A stretch of 64,000 nt of DNA, taken from NCBI GenBank assembly GCA_009930305.1, contig RZYM01000005.1, forward strand, positions 62,001 through 126,000. The letters run 5' to 3'. Under the pieces are notes generated by a model that saw nothing but the letters and a program-made list of their open reading frames with translations, did not search any database and was not told the origin of the DNA. The stretch is from Bacteroidia bacterium. Lineage in GTDB: Bacteria; Bacteroidota; Bacteroidia; Bacteroidales; Paludibacteraceae. The position numbers and the translations under genes are program-made. This document shows positions 41,544 to 50,237 of the stretch, piece after piece. Numbering within the stretch: the first letter of the stretch is position 1; each line of letters starts with the position of its first letter.

Positions 41544-43669
41544 TGAAACCAAACTTTAATAATATCAATATAAAAGAAGTTGCTGCATCGAAAATAGATG
41601 GCGACAATGAGAGTGAGTGGTTGACCCCCGAATTAATACCTGTAAAACCTGTTTATTCAAAAGAAGACATTAAGAATCTTGACTTTTTAAATTATGCTTC
41701 AGGATTAGCTCCTTTCTTGCGTGGACCATATAGTGGTATGTATCCAATGCGTCCTTGGACTATTCGTCAATATGCAGGATTCTCTACCGCAGAAGAATCT
41801 AATGCTTTTTATCGTAGAAATTTAGCATCAGGTCAAAAAGGACTTTCAGTTGCATTTGACTTAGCTACACACCGCGGTTATGATGCAGATCACGAGCGCG
41901 TTGTTGGTGATGTAGGTAAAGCCGGTGTTTCTATTTGTTCTATTGAAGATATGAAAGTATTGTTTAATGGTATTCCATTGAACAAAATGTCTGTTTCTAT
42001 GACAATGAATGGTGCAGTACTTCCAATCATGGCATTTTATATAAATGCAGGATTAGAGCAAGGCGCCAAATTGGAAGAAATGGCAGGAACAATTCAGAAT
42101 GATATTCTAAAAGAATTTATGGTGCGTAATACATATATATATCCACCTAAATTCTCTATGAAGATTATCGCTGATATTTTTGAGTACACCTCAAAGAATA
42201 TGCCTAAGTTTAATTCAATTTCGATTTCAGGTTATCATATGCAAGAAGCAGGTGCAACAGCTGATATTGAGTTGGCTTACACATTGGCTGATGGTCTTGA
42301 ATATTTACGTGCAGGTGTTAATGCAGGTATGGATATTGATTCGTTTGCTCCACGTTTGTCATTCTTCTGGGCAATTGGGACAAACCATTTTATGGAAATC
42401 GCTAAGATGCGTGCAGCTCGTATGCTTTGGGCTAAAATTGTAAAACAATTCAATCCGAAAAATTCTAAATCATTAGCATTACGTACACACTGCCAAACAT
42501 CAGGTTGGTCACTAACAGAGCAAGATCCGTTTAATAATGTTGGCCGTACTTGTATAGAAGCAATGGGAGCAGCATTAGGACATACTCAATCTTTGCATAC
42601 CAACGCTTTGGATGAGGCTATTGCTTTGCCGACTGACTTTTCTGCTCGTATTGCTAGAAATACACAGATCTATATACAAGAAGAAACAAAAATCTGCAAA
42701 GAAATTGATCCATGGGCAGGTTCATATTATGTAGAATCTTTGACTAACGAGTTGGCTGAAAAAGCATGGGAACACATTCAAGAAATTGAAAAATTAGGCG
42801 GAATGGCCACAGCTATCGAAACAGGTATTCCAAAGATGCGTATTGAAGAAGCTGCTGCAAGAACTCAAGCTCGTATCGACTCCGGCAAACAAACTATTGT
42901 AGGTGTAAATAAATATCGTTTGGATCACGAAGACCCAATTGATATTCTTGAAGTTGACAATACAGCTGTTCGTATACAACAAATTGAACGCTTAAATCAA
43001 TTGCGCGCAAATCGTAATGAGGCTGATGTTAAGAAGGCATTGAATGCAATTACCGAGTGCGTTAAGACAGGTAAAGGTAATTTGTTGGAATTAGCTGTTG
43101 AAGCAGCACGTGTTCGCGCATCATTAGGCGAGATCTCATATGCATGTGAACAAATAGTCGGACGTTATAAAGCAACAATTAGAACAATATCAGGTGTGTA
43201 TAGCTCAGAAACAAATAAAGATCCTGAATTCCAAAAAGCTTGTCAATTAGCTTCTGAATTCGCAAAGAAAGAAGGTCGTCAACCTCGTATCATGATTGCA
43301 AAAATGGGACAAGATGGACACGACCGTGGTGCAAAAGTAGTAGCAACGGGTTATGCTGATTGCGGTTTCGACGTAGATATGGGACCTTTGTTCCAGACTC
43401 CTGCAGAAGCGGCAAAGCAAGCTGTTGAAAATGACGTACACGTATTAGGTGTATCATCTTTAGCAGCAGGTCACAAAACACTTGTACCTCAAGTAATTGC
43501 TGAATTGAAGAAACTTGGCCGCGAGGATATCGTTGTAATAGCCGGAGGTGTAATACCGGCACAAGATTATGATTACTTGTACAAAGCCGGTGTTGCCGCA
43601 ATATTTGGCCCAGGAACAAGTGTTGCTAAGGCAGCAGTCAATATTCTTGAGATATTGATGGGAGAGTAA
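41543..43669 (+). CDS. mutB: Methylmalonyl-CoA mutase large (catalytic) subunit
   Basis: Catalytic B12-dependent isomerase, used in propionate metabolism. The 708-residue protein has the substrate barrel (about 60-420: [21 protein letters not shown] in part, [29 protein letters not shown]) and the C-terminal cobalamin-binding domain (about 575-708), with the cobalt-ligating His in [13 protein letters not shown] (near 593) and [14 protein letters not shown]. All expected residues are present. Translationally coupled to mutA. A strong terminator follows after 14 bp. Confidence 0.97.
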   Translation: MKPNFNNINIKEVAASKIDGDNESEWLTPELIPVKPVYSKEDIKNLDFLNYASGLAPFLRGPYSGMYPMRPWTIRQYAGFSTAEESNAFYRRNLASGQKGLSVAFDLATHRGYDADHERVVGDVGKAGVSICSIEDMKVLFNGIPLNKMSVSMTMNGAVLPIMAFYINAGLEQGAKLEEMAGTIQNDILKEFMVRNTYIYPPKFSMKIIADIFEYTSKNMPKFNSISISGYHMQEAGATADIELAYTLADGLEYLRAGVNAGMDIDSFAPRLSFFWAIGTNHFMEIAKMRAARMLWAKIVKQFNPKNSKSLALRTHCQTSGWSLTEQDPFNNVGRTCIEAMGAALGHTQSLHTNALDEAIALPTDFSARIARNTQIYIQEETKICKEIDPWAGSYYVESLTNELAEKAWEHIQEIEKLGGMATAIETGIPKMRIEEAAARTQARIDSGKQTIVGVNKYRLDHEDPIDILEVDNTAVRIQQIERLNQLRANRNEADVKKALNAITECVKTGKGNLLELAVEAARVRASLGEISYACEQIVGRYKATIRTISGVYSSETNKDPEFQKACQLASEFAKKEGRQPRIMIAKMGQDGHDRGAKVVATGYADCGFDVDMGPLFQTPAEAAKQAVENDVHVLGVSSLAAGHKTLVPQVIAELKKLGREDIVVIAGGVIPAQDYDYLYKAGVAAIFGPGTSVAKAAVNILEILMGE

Positions 43670-43683
43670 AGTAGCATTCTATT

Positions 43684-43733
43684 TATACAAAAAACAGGGT
43701 ATCTCTTTTTTGAGATACCCTGTTTTTTGTATA
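43684..43733. terminator. Bidirectional intrinsic terminator between mutB and the 43746 gene
   Basis: A perfect 22-bp inverted repeat (43684-43705 and 43712-43733) with a loop of six T. A run of six A in the left arm and six T in the right arm supply U tracts in both directions, so it serves both convergent transcripts. Confidence 0.9.
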
Positions 43734-43745
43734 CTATATTTAATA

Positions 43746-44696
43746 TTATCTCGTTGTCATCCAAGGCATTACGTATGTATTTGGTTTTTGACCGTTACCA
43801 TAAGCAACACCAACGGCACGGAAAGCCTCAATGCGTTGACTCTCAAGGTCAACACCATCCTGCCACTTTTTCATCTCAAACTTCCAGTCATCAAGCACCT
43901 TGTTTTTGATTTCTTTGAATAGTATATCAGCGTCACCATAACACTTGGCATCAGGATAAATGTTTGCAAGATATTTACCGGCAGATGCAGCACCTGATGA
44001 ATTTTGCTCCGCAGCCCAAGCAGCCTTTGCACTTGCAAGATTTACATCACACATGTAATCAACGTATGCTTGGTAAACATCTTTGGTTTTGGCTAGTGCT
44101 TGGTCATAGCAGTCACAAACTTCCGGAACAGATGTTAGCTCATAAAGTGCTGATTCATATTGCTTTTGGAACGCAAGGTTCTCGGCCTTTTTAATAATGT
44201 TTGAACAGTTTGCATTGTAATAGTCAATGATCTTCTGCTTACCGTTCTGCATGAATGCGGTAATCTCATTTGAATTTGTGTTGATAGCCTTTACAGCGTT
44301 AATGAAACACTTAGTTTCATTTGTACCTACAGCCTTGGTCTCAATGCTGGTTGATGCAAACACCTTTTGATCAAAATAATCACAAAGGAACAATGTTACT
44401 TGCATATTCTGAGCAATTTGCATTGGAGGTCCAGGCAAAATGTCTTTTGTAAGAGGAGTAAGCTCCAAAGAGATGAAGAAACGACTAAAACTTTCATTTG
44501 CAGCCACACCATTATTAGCTGCTATCTGTTTAAGTTTTGTAATAGCATATGCTCTTGCACCCTGTGGTAGTGGGTCCGGTTGATCCGGAATAAGAACAGA
44601 AATAGAAATAAGATCCTTCTTGTCTTGGAAATTCTGAGCGTTTATTGCCACTACGCCCAATAGGGCTGCCATGGCTGTAATAATAATCTTTTTCAT
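43746..44696 (-). CDS. Exported protein of unknown function, last gene of the five-gene envelope operon
   Basis: A 316-residue protein with a signal peptide (cleavage after INAQ, about residue 20). The mature part begins DLISISVLIPDQPDP and contains ESFSRFFISLELTPLTKDIL and GPPMQIAQNMQVTLFLCDYF, two strands-rich segments, then a helical middle (about 150-260, AENLAFQKQYESALYELTSV in part) that looks TPR-like, with six Cys. It ends with VAYGNGQKPN. I recall related proteins in Bacteroidota but no assigned function. It is 7 bp after the DUF6175-like gene in the same direction and is followed by the bidirectional terminator. Confidence 0.75.
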   Translation of the reverse strand: MKKIIITAMAALLGVVAINAQNFQDKKDLISISVLIPDQPDPLPQGARAYAITKLKQIAANNGVAANESFSRFFISLELTPLTKDILPGPPMQIAQNMQVTLFLCDYFDQKVFASTSIETKAVGTNETKCFINAVKAINTNSNEITAFMQNGKQKIIDYYNANCSNIIKKAENLAFQKQYESALYELTSVPEVCDCYDQALAKTKDVYQAYVDYMCDVNLASAKAAWAAEQNSSGAASAGKYLANIYPDAKCYGDADILFKEIKNKVLDDWKFEMKKWQDGVDLESQRIEAFRAVGVAYGNGQKPNTYVMPWMTTR

Positions 44697-44703
44697 ATCA
44701 ATA

Positions 44704-45651
44704 TTATTTTTCTCCTATTATTAGGACAGCTTTACCTAATCCTTTGGTTTGAACTTTACTCTCAATTTGATAAGTATTCTTCAAATACTTACGCAAATCC
44801 TTAACATATGATTCTGTATCAAGAGCCTTTCCGTTAGCATCGAAAAGAGGCATACGAACCTGCTCATAATACATGTAGTTCTCAGAACCATCTGTTTTAC
44901 CATAACGATGATTAACCGTGTTCTGATTAAGCCATTCGTCAATAATATCGCCCAATTCTTCTCCACCAAATTCAGTTTCAAAATCAGTGCCGGAACCATT
45001 GTCAAATACTTTAAAATCGATATTAATTTCGCGTCCGTTCTCAAACATATCATCAAAGTGATTTTGAAGTGTAGCAGCAAAATTATCCATGTGAGATGCT
45101 ACGGCTTCTTCTAATAATACAGGTACTTCTGCAGAAAAAGAAGGTTCTCCATTCCCTGTGTCATAGGCAATTTGTTTGTTTGTATAAGCATCTATGCCTT
45201 GTAATATAAATTGAATAGATTTTTTCGGACCGCTTTGATTAACCTTCCAGCTTAATTGAATAATAATGTCGGCTTTAGCTGTTTTACGAAGCTGATCAAG
45301 AGGCGATTCTGCTAAACTTGCACCAGATGTTTTACTTTGTGTTAAGTTGTCTTCAGCTGTGCGTTGCTCAATTGATTTAAGAGTAGATTCAAGGTTCTTT
45401 AAAGGGAATCCTCTTTCTGCCATCATTCCACTTATTTGAGTAATAACTTGTTGCAGATCCATGTCTGTTTGTAATGCCTTTTTGTAATTTGGTATAATTA
45501 TGTCAGTACCTTGATTATCGTAATGATTAATAAATCCAAATTGATTACACCAAGCATCACTTGGAACAACCATTATGGTTGGTTTTTTTACTTGCGAACA
45601 AACTACTTGTGACACAAGCAAAATTGAAAACAATATAGCTATTTTTCTCAT
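44704..45651 (-). CDS. DUF6175-like exported protein
   Basis: A 315-residue protein with a signal peptide (cleavage after VCSQ, about residue 20). The mature part starts KPTIMVVPSDAWC and has DMDLQQVITQISGMMAERGF, then ESPLDQLRKTAKADIIIQLSW, a strand-helix layout similar to CsgG/LPP20-type periplasmic domains. Later segments are FDNGSGTDFETEFGGEEL and VQTKGLGKAVLIIGEK. I believe this is the DUF6175 family, function unknown. No lipobox. It sits between the paralogue gene (22 bp upstream) and the 43746 gene (7 bp downstream) and is clearly part of one operon. Confidence 0.78.
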   Translation of the reverse strand: MRKIAILFSILLVSQVVCSQVKKPTIMVVPSDAWCNQFGFINHYDNQGTDIIIPNYKKALQTDMDLQQVITQISGMMAERGFPLKNLESTLKSIEQRTAEDNLTQSKTSGASLAESPLDQLRKTAKADIIIQLSWKVNQSGPKKSIQFILQGIDAYTNKQIAYDTGNGEPSFSAEVPVLLEEAVASHMDNFAATLQNHFDDMFENGREINIDFKVFDNGSGTDFETEFGGEELGDIIDEWLNQNTVNHRYGKTDGSENYMYYEQVRMPLFDANGKALDTESYVKDLRKYLKNTYQIESKVQTKGLGKAVLIIGEK

Positions 45652-45673
45652 GGTTTATAGATTTAGATTCTTG

Positions 45674-46147
45674 TTATTGTTTGATAATTCCATCTTTAAT
45701 AAGACGATCTTGAAGGTCTCCGCGATTTACTCTTACTGTAATACCATATTTGACTTGTTCTGATCGTTTTAAACGTTTTTTCGTAAAAGTACGTGAATCT
45801 TCCATACTAATATATTTTTTGTATTCGCCATCATCTTTAAAAAATATATTGAAATAATATTCATATTTTTCTTTAGCATTCACTTCTGTAATAAGTGGTT
45901 TTTTATTGCATCCGCCATTACCATTTTTAATGCCGTTGAATATAACTTCATTTACTGCATTTTTTTTACATTGTTCAACAGCGTCAGTCTTGTTACGACC
46001 ATTAGCCCATACTCTAAGAGTTTGTGATCCATCAAGTTCAACTCCTAAACACTCTGTTTCTGAATTGTAATAAGCTGATGTGTTATTGTCTGCATTTACA
46101 ACAATTGCTGCAAATAGCATTGAAATAGCTAATAATAATTTATTCAT
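45674..46147 (-). CDS. Small exported protein, paralogue of the 47099 gene product
   Basis: A 157-residue protein with a signal peptide (MNKLLLAISMLFAAIVVNA in part, cleavage near 19). The mature part has ECLGVELDG, LRVWANGRNK, CKKNAVNEVIFNGI, GNGGC, KKPLITEV, FKDDGEYKKY, VKYGITVRVNRGDL and ends DGIIKQ. Every one of these blocks has a counterpart in the 47099 product, so the two are paralogues. The start at 46147 was chosen because it opens a signal peptide; the longer frame begins with a GTG at 46186, inside the upstream gene. Function unknown. Confidence 0.75.
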   Translation of the reverse strand: MNKLLLAISMLFAAIVVNADNNTSAYYNSETECLGVELDGSQTLRVWANGRNKTDAVEQCKKNAVNEVIFNGIKNGNGGCNKKPLITEVNAKEKYEYYFNIFFKDDGEYKKYISMEDSRTFTKKRLKRSEQVKYGITVRVNRGDLQDRLIKDGIIKQ

Positions 46148-46158
46148 GTTTTGTTGTA

Positions 46159-47073
46159 TTAAAATTCGTATGCAATTTTGCCGCACAAAAAGCTTGTGTA
46201 AAGAGTGGTTGAAGTAATGTTACCTCTTTCAATAGTTCCATTCCATCTTGGTAGTACTTGACCCATATAGCTGACGCCAAGTAATATTGTATTGCGCGGA
46301 CCTCCAATTTTTATACCTAGTGTGGGCGCAAAGAAAATTCCATCGCCTAATGATGCAACTGCTGCACTATTGTCATATTGAATATCATTTGGATTTAATG
46401 GGTTTTGTGTGGCTTTTGTGCCATTTAAGTAATTATTGCTAAAAGAGTAACCAAAATCAAATGCCCAATATGGAACAACAGTACGTGTATCGTTGGAAAT
46501 GAGGTTACCGCGTAAATCAATAAATAGAGGAATTGACCATGGCGCTCCTACATATTTGTTTCCATTAATGTCAGTTTGTGTGTATTGTTGATGTTTTGGC
46601 TCATACAAACCATTAATCCCATAGTAAGTTTGATTTTGAATATTAGTTGAAGGAAGGTAGTATCTAAAACCGAGACCAATACCTATCTGTATAAATTGGT
46701 TAAAACGATAACCATTTATAAACGATATTCCGATATTGTATAGAGATGGATTGTAATTTACATCAACTGTTCCGCCTCCCATAACTTCAACCGAACACCA
46801 CCAACCTTTTTTTTGTGTTTCGTAATCGATATATGCTGCACGCTTTGGTGTTTCTGGAACAACAACTGTTGTTGTCCCTTTATCTATTTTTCTAACTTCA
46901 AGTTTTTTGTATTGCAGTATATTACCATTTGACTCAATCTCTACTATATTGTAGTCGTCTTTTGTAACTGTCCCTTTTACAACACGTCCGTTGTTAAGAT
47001 ACACAACATCCTCTGCTATTGCTATGGTACCAAACATCAAGACTGAAATTAGGATGGAAAATAATTTTTTCAT
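46159..47073 (-). CDS. Predicted outer-membrane beta-barrel protein
   Basis: A 304-residue protein with a signal peptide (cleavage after AIAE, near 21). A small N-terminal domain of about 50 residues (VVYLNNGRVVKGTVTKDDYN, in part NGRVVKGTVTKDD) resembles a small beta-barrel adaptor. From about residue 85 on there are alternating aromatic/Gly strands (IGIGLGFRYYLPS, IPLFIDLRGNL, WAFDFGYSFSNN, TLGIKIGGPRNTILLGVSYM in part) ending in Phe (GKIAYEF), the usual end of an outer-membrane barrel. It is flanked by the two small paralogues in the same operon, 25 bp from one and 11 bp from the other. Function unknown. Confidence 0.78.
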   Translation of the reverse strand: MKKLFSILISVLMFGTIAIAEDVVYLNNGRVVKGTVTKDDYNIVEIESNGNILQYKKLEVRKIDKGTTTVVVPETPKRAAYIDYETQKKGWWCSVEVMGGGTVDVNYNPSLYNIGISFINGYRFNQFIQIGIGLGFRYYLPSTNIQNQTYYGINGLYEPKHQQYTQTDINGNKYVGAPWSIPLFIDLRGNLISNDTRTVVPYWAFDFGYSFSNNYLNGTKATQNPLNPNDIQYDNSAAVASLGDGIFFAPTLGIKIGGPRNTILLGVSYMGQVLPRWNGTIERGNITSTTLYTSFLCGKIAYEF

Positions 47074-47098
47074 AATAATATTAATTTGTTAGTGTATA

Positions 47099-47590
47099 TT
47101 AAAATCCATTTGATAATCCACGTATAATACCGGCATCTTCAAGATTTTTGCGTAAATTGTCTTTGTATATGCTTACAATTACGCCAACTTTATATTCTTT
47201 GCCAACTTTAATTACTTCTATATTATTGGTTGCACTGCCAAATTTTTGATAATCACCGCCTTCTCCAAAGAATTTTTCAAAAAAATCTGCTTTGTCTGTT
47301 TCAATTGACGGATCTTTGATTAGAGGACGTTGTGTACTACAACCATTACCACCGGCAAACCCTTTAAATATAACCCCGTGTACAGCATTTTTTACTGCTT
47401 GATTTGTTGCGGTAGCCTCTTTTTTTGAGTAGCTCCAAACTTTCACAAGGTATGTACCGGTTGCTCCTACGCCTGAACATTCAATTTCGTAGCGCCATTG
47501 TTTTGTGTCCTGTTCAGCTTTCGATTTTGAAGAAGCGAAGCATACACTTGCCGTAAGAGTGGCAATAAGAATAAAAATAATTTTTTTCAT
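47099..47590 (-). CDS. Small exported protein, first gene of the five-gene envelope operon
   Basis: A 163-residue protein with a signal peptide (cleavage after CFAS, near 20). The mature part has ECSGVGATG, LVKVWSYSKK, VKNAVHGVIFKGF, GNGCSTQRPLI, FGEGGDYQKF, YKVGVIVSIYKDNL and DAGIIRGL. It is a paralogue of the 45674 product. The repeating KNAVxxVIFxG helix recalls LPP20-like proteins, but I cannot assign it. A complete promoter (47656-47685) lies just upstream, so this gene opens the operon. Confidence 0.78.
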   Translation of the reverse strand: MKKIIFILIATLTASVCFASSKSKAEQDTKQWRYEIECSGVGATGTYLVKVWSYSKKEATATNQAVKNAVHGVIFKGFAGGNGCSTQRPLIKDPSIETDKADFFEKFFGEGGDYQKFGSATNNIEVIKVGKEYKVGVIVSIYKDNLRKNLEDAGIIRGLSNGF

Positions 47591-47655
47591 TTTTTAGTTA
47601 TTAATAATTATATAATTTAATTTGTAAAAGTGATGCCTTTTTGTATCAATAAAAG

Positions 47656-47685
47656 CAAAGGTATGCAATTCAAACAAATAATCAA
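47656..47685 (-). promoter_or_regulatory. Promoter of the five-gene envelope operon
   Basis: The minus strand has TTG (47685-47683), a 19-bp spacer and TACCTTTG (47663-47656). The start near 47649 gives a leader of about 60 nt. It separates this operon from the 47746 gene. Confidence 0.7.
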
Positions 47686-47745
47686 TAATCACATGCATAA
47701 AAGTATTAATAAATATTAGCCTTTTTGTGCTTATTTATATGATTA

Positions 47746-49080
47746 TTACTTTTTTGCTTTTTCGTATTTGCCTTCAATAAGCAACATACCTTCGCGCACT
47801 TCTCCGCCTGATTTCTTCTTAAATATAGTATATGATAATTCAGACCCTTCTTCTTTTTCTTCTGTAGCCATATAGCGGTTATCCCAAATTTTACCTTTTA
47901 CGGGTTGCATAGTGGCAACATATTTGTAATATGTTTTATTTGTTTCAGGATCAAGTATTTGTTCAATAAGTTGAAATTTGCTTTTTTCTGTAATTCCTTC
48001 TTTTAATCCTACTTTTGCAGCATAGCCTATAAATTTACCCTTTTCATCATCTCCTAAATTTTTGAATATTGGAGTCTTAAGTTTAAAATCTTCGTAAGCA
48101 AGTTGTAGTGATGCAATATTTTTATCTTGACTTCTGGCACAATTAATTTTTATTAGATCATGGCGATCATATTTCCCTTTTAATACCGAGTTTTCATCAA
48201 ATTCGTATTCGTGAGCTACATATTTAACCTTAAACAACGAGCTATCATTTATAAAAGCTCTTATCTTTGCCGAATCACTAATTTGTGTGTAGTATTTATC
48301 GTAAAAAACTGCTTGTATAGAATCATTCCATTGTAACTGAAATAAGTATGAATGATTTCTAACTCGAAATCCTGTAAAACTGTCCGCTATAGCTCCTGCT
48401 AAGTCAGTAACGCCGGAAACAGTACCTCCGCCTAAAAAAGCGTCTCCTATACCTCCTAATATCGACATCGTTGTTTTTGCTACTTTAGCTTTTTGTTCAG
48501 CGGTAACGTATGTCATATCGTTTACAATTATGAATGTTTTACTAATTAGTTCTTCTCCAGCATCGGATATAGCAGCTATGCCACGAATTGTACGCTTAGC
48601 TTTTTCTACATCCATCGAACTAGCATCATATTGACCGCGTTCTTTTATAATTTCCATATTCATATTAGCAGAATCTAATGACAAATTATACCATATTGCT
48701 ATTAGATTTGTGCCTATATTTATATTGTTTAGAAACTCTTCAATAGCTACCCCATTTTTATTTATTTCTTTTTCTGAAAGATTTTTGCCGTAAACGGCTT
48801 TATATAAACCAGGTTTATCTTTAGGTTTTACATTCTTAAATCCGTTTGCATCAATTATTTTAAGCCCTGTGTTGTGGTCATTAAATTTATCCGGAGTTGG
48901 AATTTCAAGATAAGCGTCTTTAATATCATTACTGAATTCATCTTCTGGGTGTATTACCATCATGGTTGCAATAGAACTGCGTCGATATTTTATTAATTTA
49001 CCATTATCTGTATAACCTTGAGCGTTAATGTTTAAAATAAAAAATAAAGAAACAGTAGTGAGTAGTAATAATTTTTTCAT
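47746..49080 (-). CDS. Exported protein of unknown function
   Basis: A 444-residue protein with a signal peptide (cleavage after INAQ, near 21). The mature part opens GYTDNGKLIKYRRSSIATMM and has VIHPEDEFSNDIKDAYLEIP, NNINIGTNLIAIWYN and a Gly-rich stretch around 205-230 (ILGGIGDAFLGGGTVSGV) that could contact membranes. The last 100 residues look like beta-rich repeats (YKYVATMQPVKGKIWDNRYM in part). I recognise no family. It has its own promoter (49220-49250), and is read just ahead of the five-gene operon, whose own promoter follows it. Confidence 0.7.
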   Translation of the reverse strand: MKKLLLLTTVSLFFILNINAQGYTDNGKLIKYRRSSIATMMVIHPEDEFSNDIKDAYLEIPTPDKFNDHNTGLKIIDANGFKNVKPKDKPGLYKAVYGKNLSEKEINKNGVAIEEFLNNINIGTNLIAIWYNLSLDSANMNMEIIKERGQYDASSMDVEKAKRTIRGIAAISDAGEELISKTFIIVNDMTYVTAEQKAKVAKTTMSILGGIGDAFLGGGTVSGVTDLAGAIADSFTGFRVRNHSYLFQLQWNDSIQAVFYDKYYTQISDSAKIRAFINDSSLFKVKYVAHEYEFDENSVLKGKYDRHDLIKINCARSQDKNIASLQLAYEDFKLKTPIFKNLGDDEKGKFIGYAAKVGLKEGITEKSKFQLIEQILDPETNKTYYKYVATMQPVKGKIWDNRYMATEEKEEGSELSYTIFKKKSGGEVREGMLLIEGKYEKAKK

Positions 49081-49219
49081 ATAAAATGTTATAAAAATGT
49101 GATAGTAACGATGTGTTTGTCTAATTAAGGTTTACTCTGTTTAATGTTTTGAGTTTACCTCTTTTTTTATAATGCCTAAATCTAATTTATAAGTAATGTA
49201 CTTGTGAGTTTGTTGATGA

Positions 49220-49250
49220 CAAAATTATAACATATTTTTCATGTTTGCAA
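49220..49250 (-). promoter_or_regulatory. Promoter of the 47746 gene
   Basis: The minus strand has TTG (49250-49248), a 20-bp spacer and TAATTTTG (49227-49220). The start near 49213 gives a leader of about 133 nt. Confidence 0.65.
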
Positions 49251-49440
49251 TTTCTTACCAAATAATTGTAAATATATATAAGAATGATATACCTGAGTCA
49301 AATGCGGATGAAGTAAATTCAAGTTACTATCGTGATAATCTAGATATATGTATCTGGTAGATGTAATTTTCAAACAATTCTGCTGGTTTTAACTAAAACC
49401 TAATATTTGAGATTAAATTATAAATCATTTATATTATGTC

Positions 49441-49458
49441 AATTGTTGCAAAACAATT
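49441..49458. repeat. Inverted repeat, possible operator
   Basis: AATTGTT and AACAATT pair perfectly around GCAA. About 150 bp upstream of tetR. A second repeat (GGAAAC at 49474-49479, GTTTCC at 49495-49500) follows. Either could be a regulator site; there is no direct support. Confidence 0.3.
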
Positions 49459-49594
49459 ACAAAACGGGTATCTGGAAACTTTAGTAGTAAAATAGTTTCC
49501 GGTTAATTATTTGATTATCAGAAATATGTAACTGTGATGATTTTTGATAGTAAAAATTTAACAAATAATAATATTACTGATACTATAATTACAC

Positions 49595-49602
49595 TACTTT
49601 TG
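49595..49602 (+). promoter_or_regulatory. Promoter -7 element for the tetR-efflux operon
   Basis: TACTTTTG (TAnnTTTG) lies 4 bases before the GTG at 49607, so the transcript would begin at or next to the start codon. Confidence 0.5.
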
Positions 49603-49606
49603 CGTC

Positions 49607-50218
49607 GTGGAAAATTTGAGAAATGACATAGAAAAAACAGCTGAAATTTTATTTATTAAGTATGGTATCAGAAGTGTTAGTATTGATGATATATGCAGTA
49701 AACTGCATATGTCCAAGAAGACATTTTATACAGAGTATAGTCAAAAGCAGGATTTAGTATCTGCAGTATTGAGAAATATCAACGAAAACAATCAAAAAGA
49801 AGACGAAAAGGATTTGATAAATAGCAAATACAACATGATTGATGTTATTATGCGTTTTAAACAACCTTTGCAGCGTGAAAGGGCTCGTCGTAACGAAAAG
49901 TTTTATAGAGATTTGGATAAATATTATCCTGAGGTACATCGCAAATTTCTTGAAGAACGTAGCTATGCTTTTAAATTGGTTCTTATTGAGCATTTAAATA
50001 AAGGAATTGAGGAAGGCTTATTCCGTAAGGATATTAATCTTGATTTGTTCCCGTTATTTGCTCAACGTTGGTTTTTAACTCCTTTGGATTTTGGATATGA
50101 TAAGAAAGTAAAATACATAGATTCTATTATAGAGATAATGATGGATGGGTATATGAGAATGGTTTGTAATAAAGATGGTTTGGAATATTACCAAAAAAAA
50201 TATTGTAGTGAAAAATAA
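49607..50218 (+). CDS. TetR-family regulator of the efflux operon
   Basis: A 203-residue regulator with an N-terminal helix-turn-helix: IEKTAEILFIKYGIRSVSID, then DICSKLHMSKKTFYTEYSQK in part (about 9-50). The remaining 150 residues form the all-helical ligand-binding and dimer domain, which is divergent. The start is GTG at 49607; the only other in-frame option nearby is TTG at 49616. It is the first gene of the efflux operon, 19 bp before tolC, so it probably represses its own operon until a pump substrate binds. The ligand is unknown. Confidence 0.88.
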   Translation: MENLRNDIEKTAEILFIKYGIRSVSIDDICSKLHMSKKTFYTEYSQKQDLVSAVLRNINENNQKEDEKDLINSKYNMIDVIMRFKQPLQRERARRNEKFYRDLDKYYPEVHRKFLEERSYAFKLVLIEHLNKGIEEGLFRKDINLDLFPLFAQRWFLTPLDFGYDKKVKYIDSIIEIMMDGYMRMVCNKDGLEYYQKKYCSEK

Positions 50219-50237
50219 TATATACTATAGGTGTAAC

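Larger units (their letters stand above)
49081..49606. other. Intergenic region between the 47746 gene and tetR
   Basis: A 526-bp AT-rich gap between divergent genes. It holds the promoter of the 47746 gene (49220-49250), two inverted repeats (49441-49458, and 49474-49479 with 49495-49500) and the tetR -7 element (49595-49602). No reading frame longer than a few codons and no tRNA fold was seen. Confidence 0.5.

Noticed and set aside
43710..43922. Small plus-strand frames starting inside the mutB/43746 terminator
   Set aside because: They begin in the hairpin and run opposite a longer gene with a signal peptide; there is no promoter for them.
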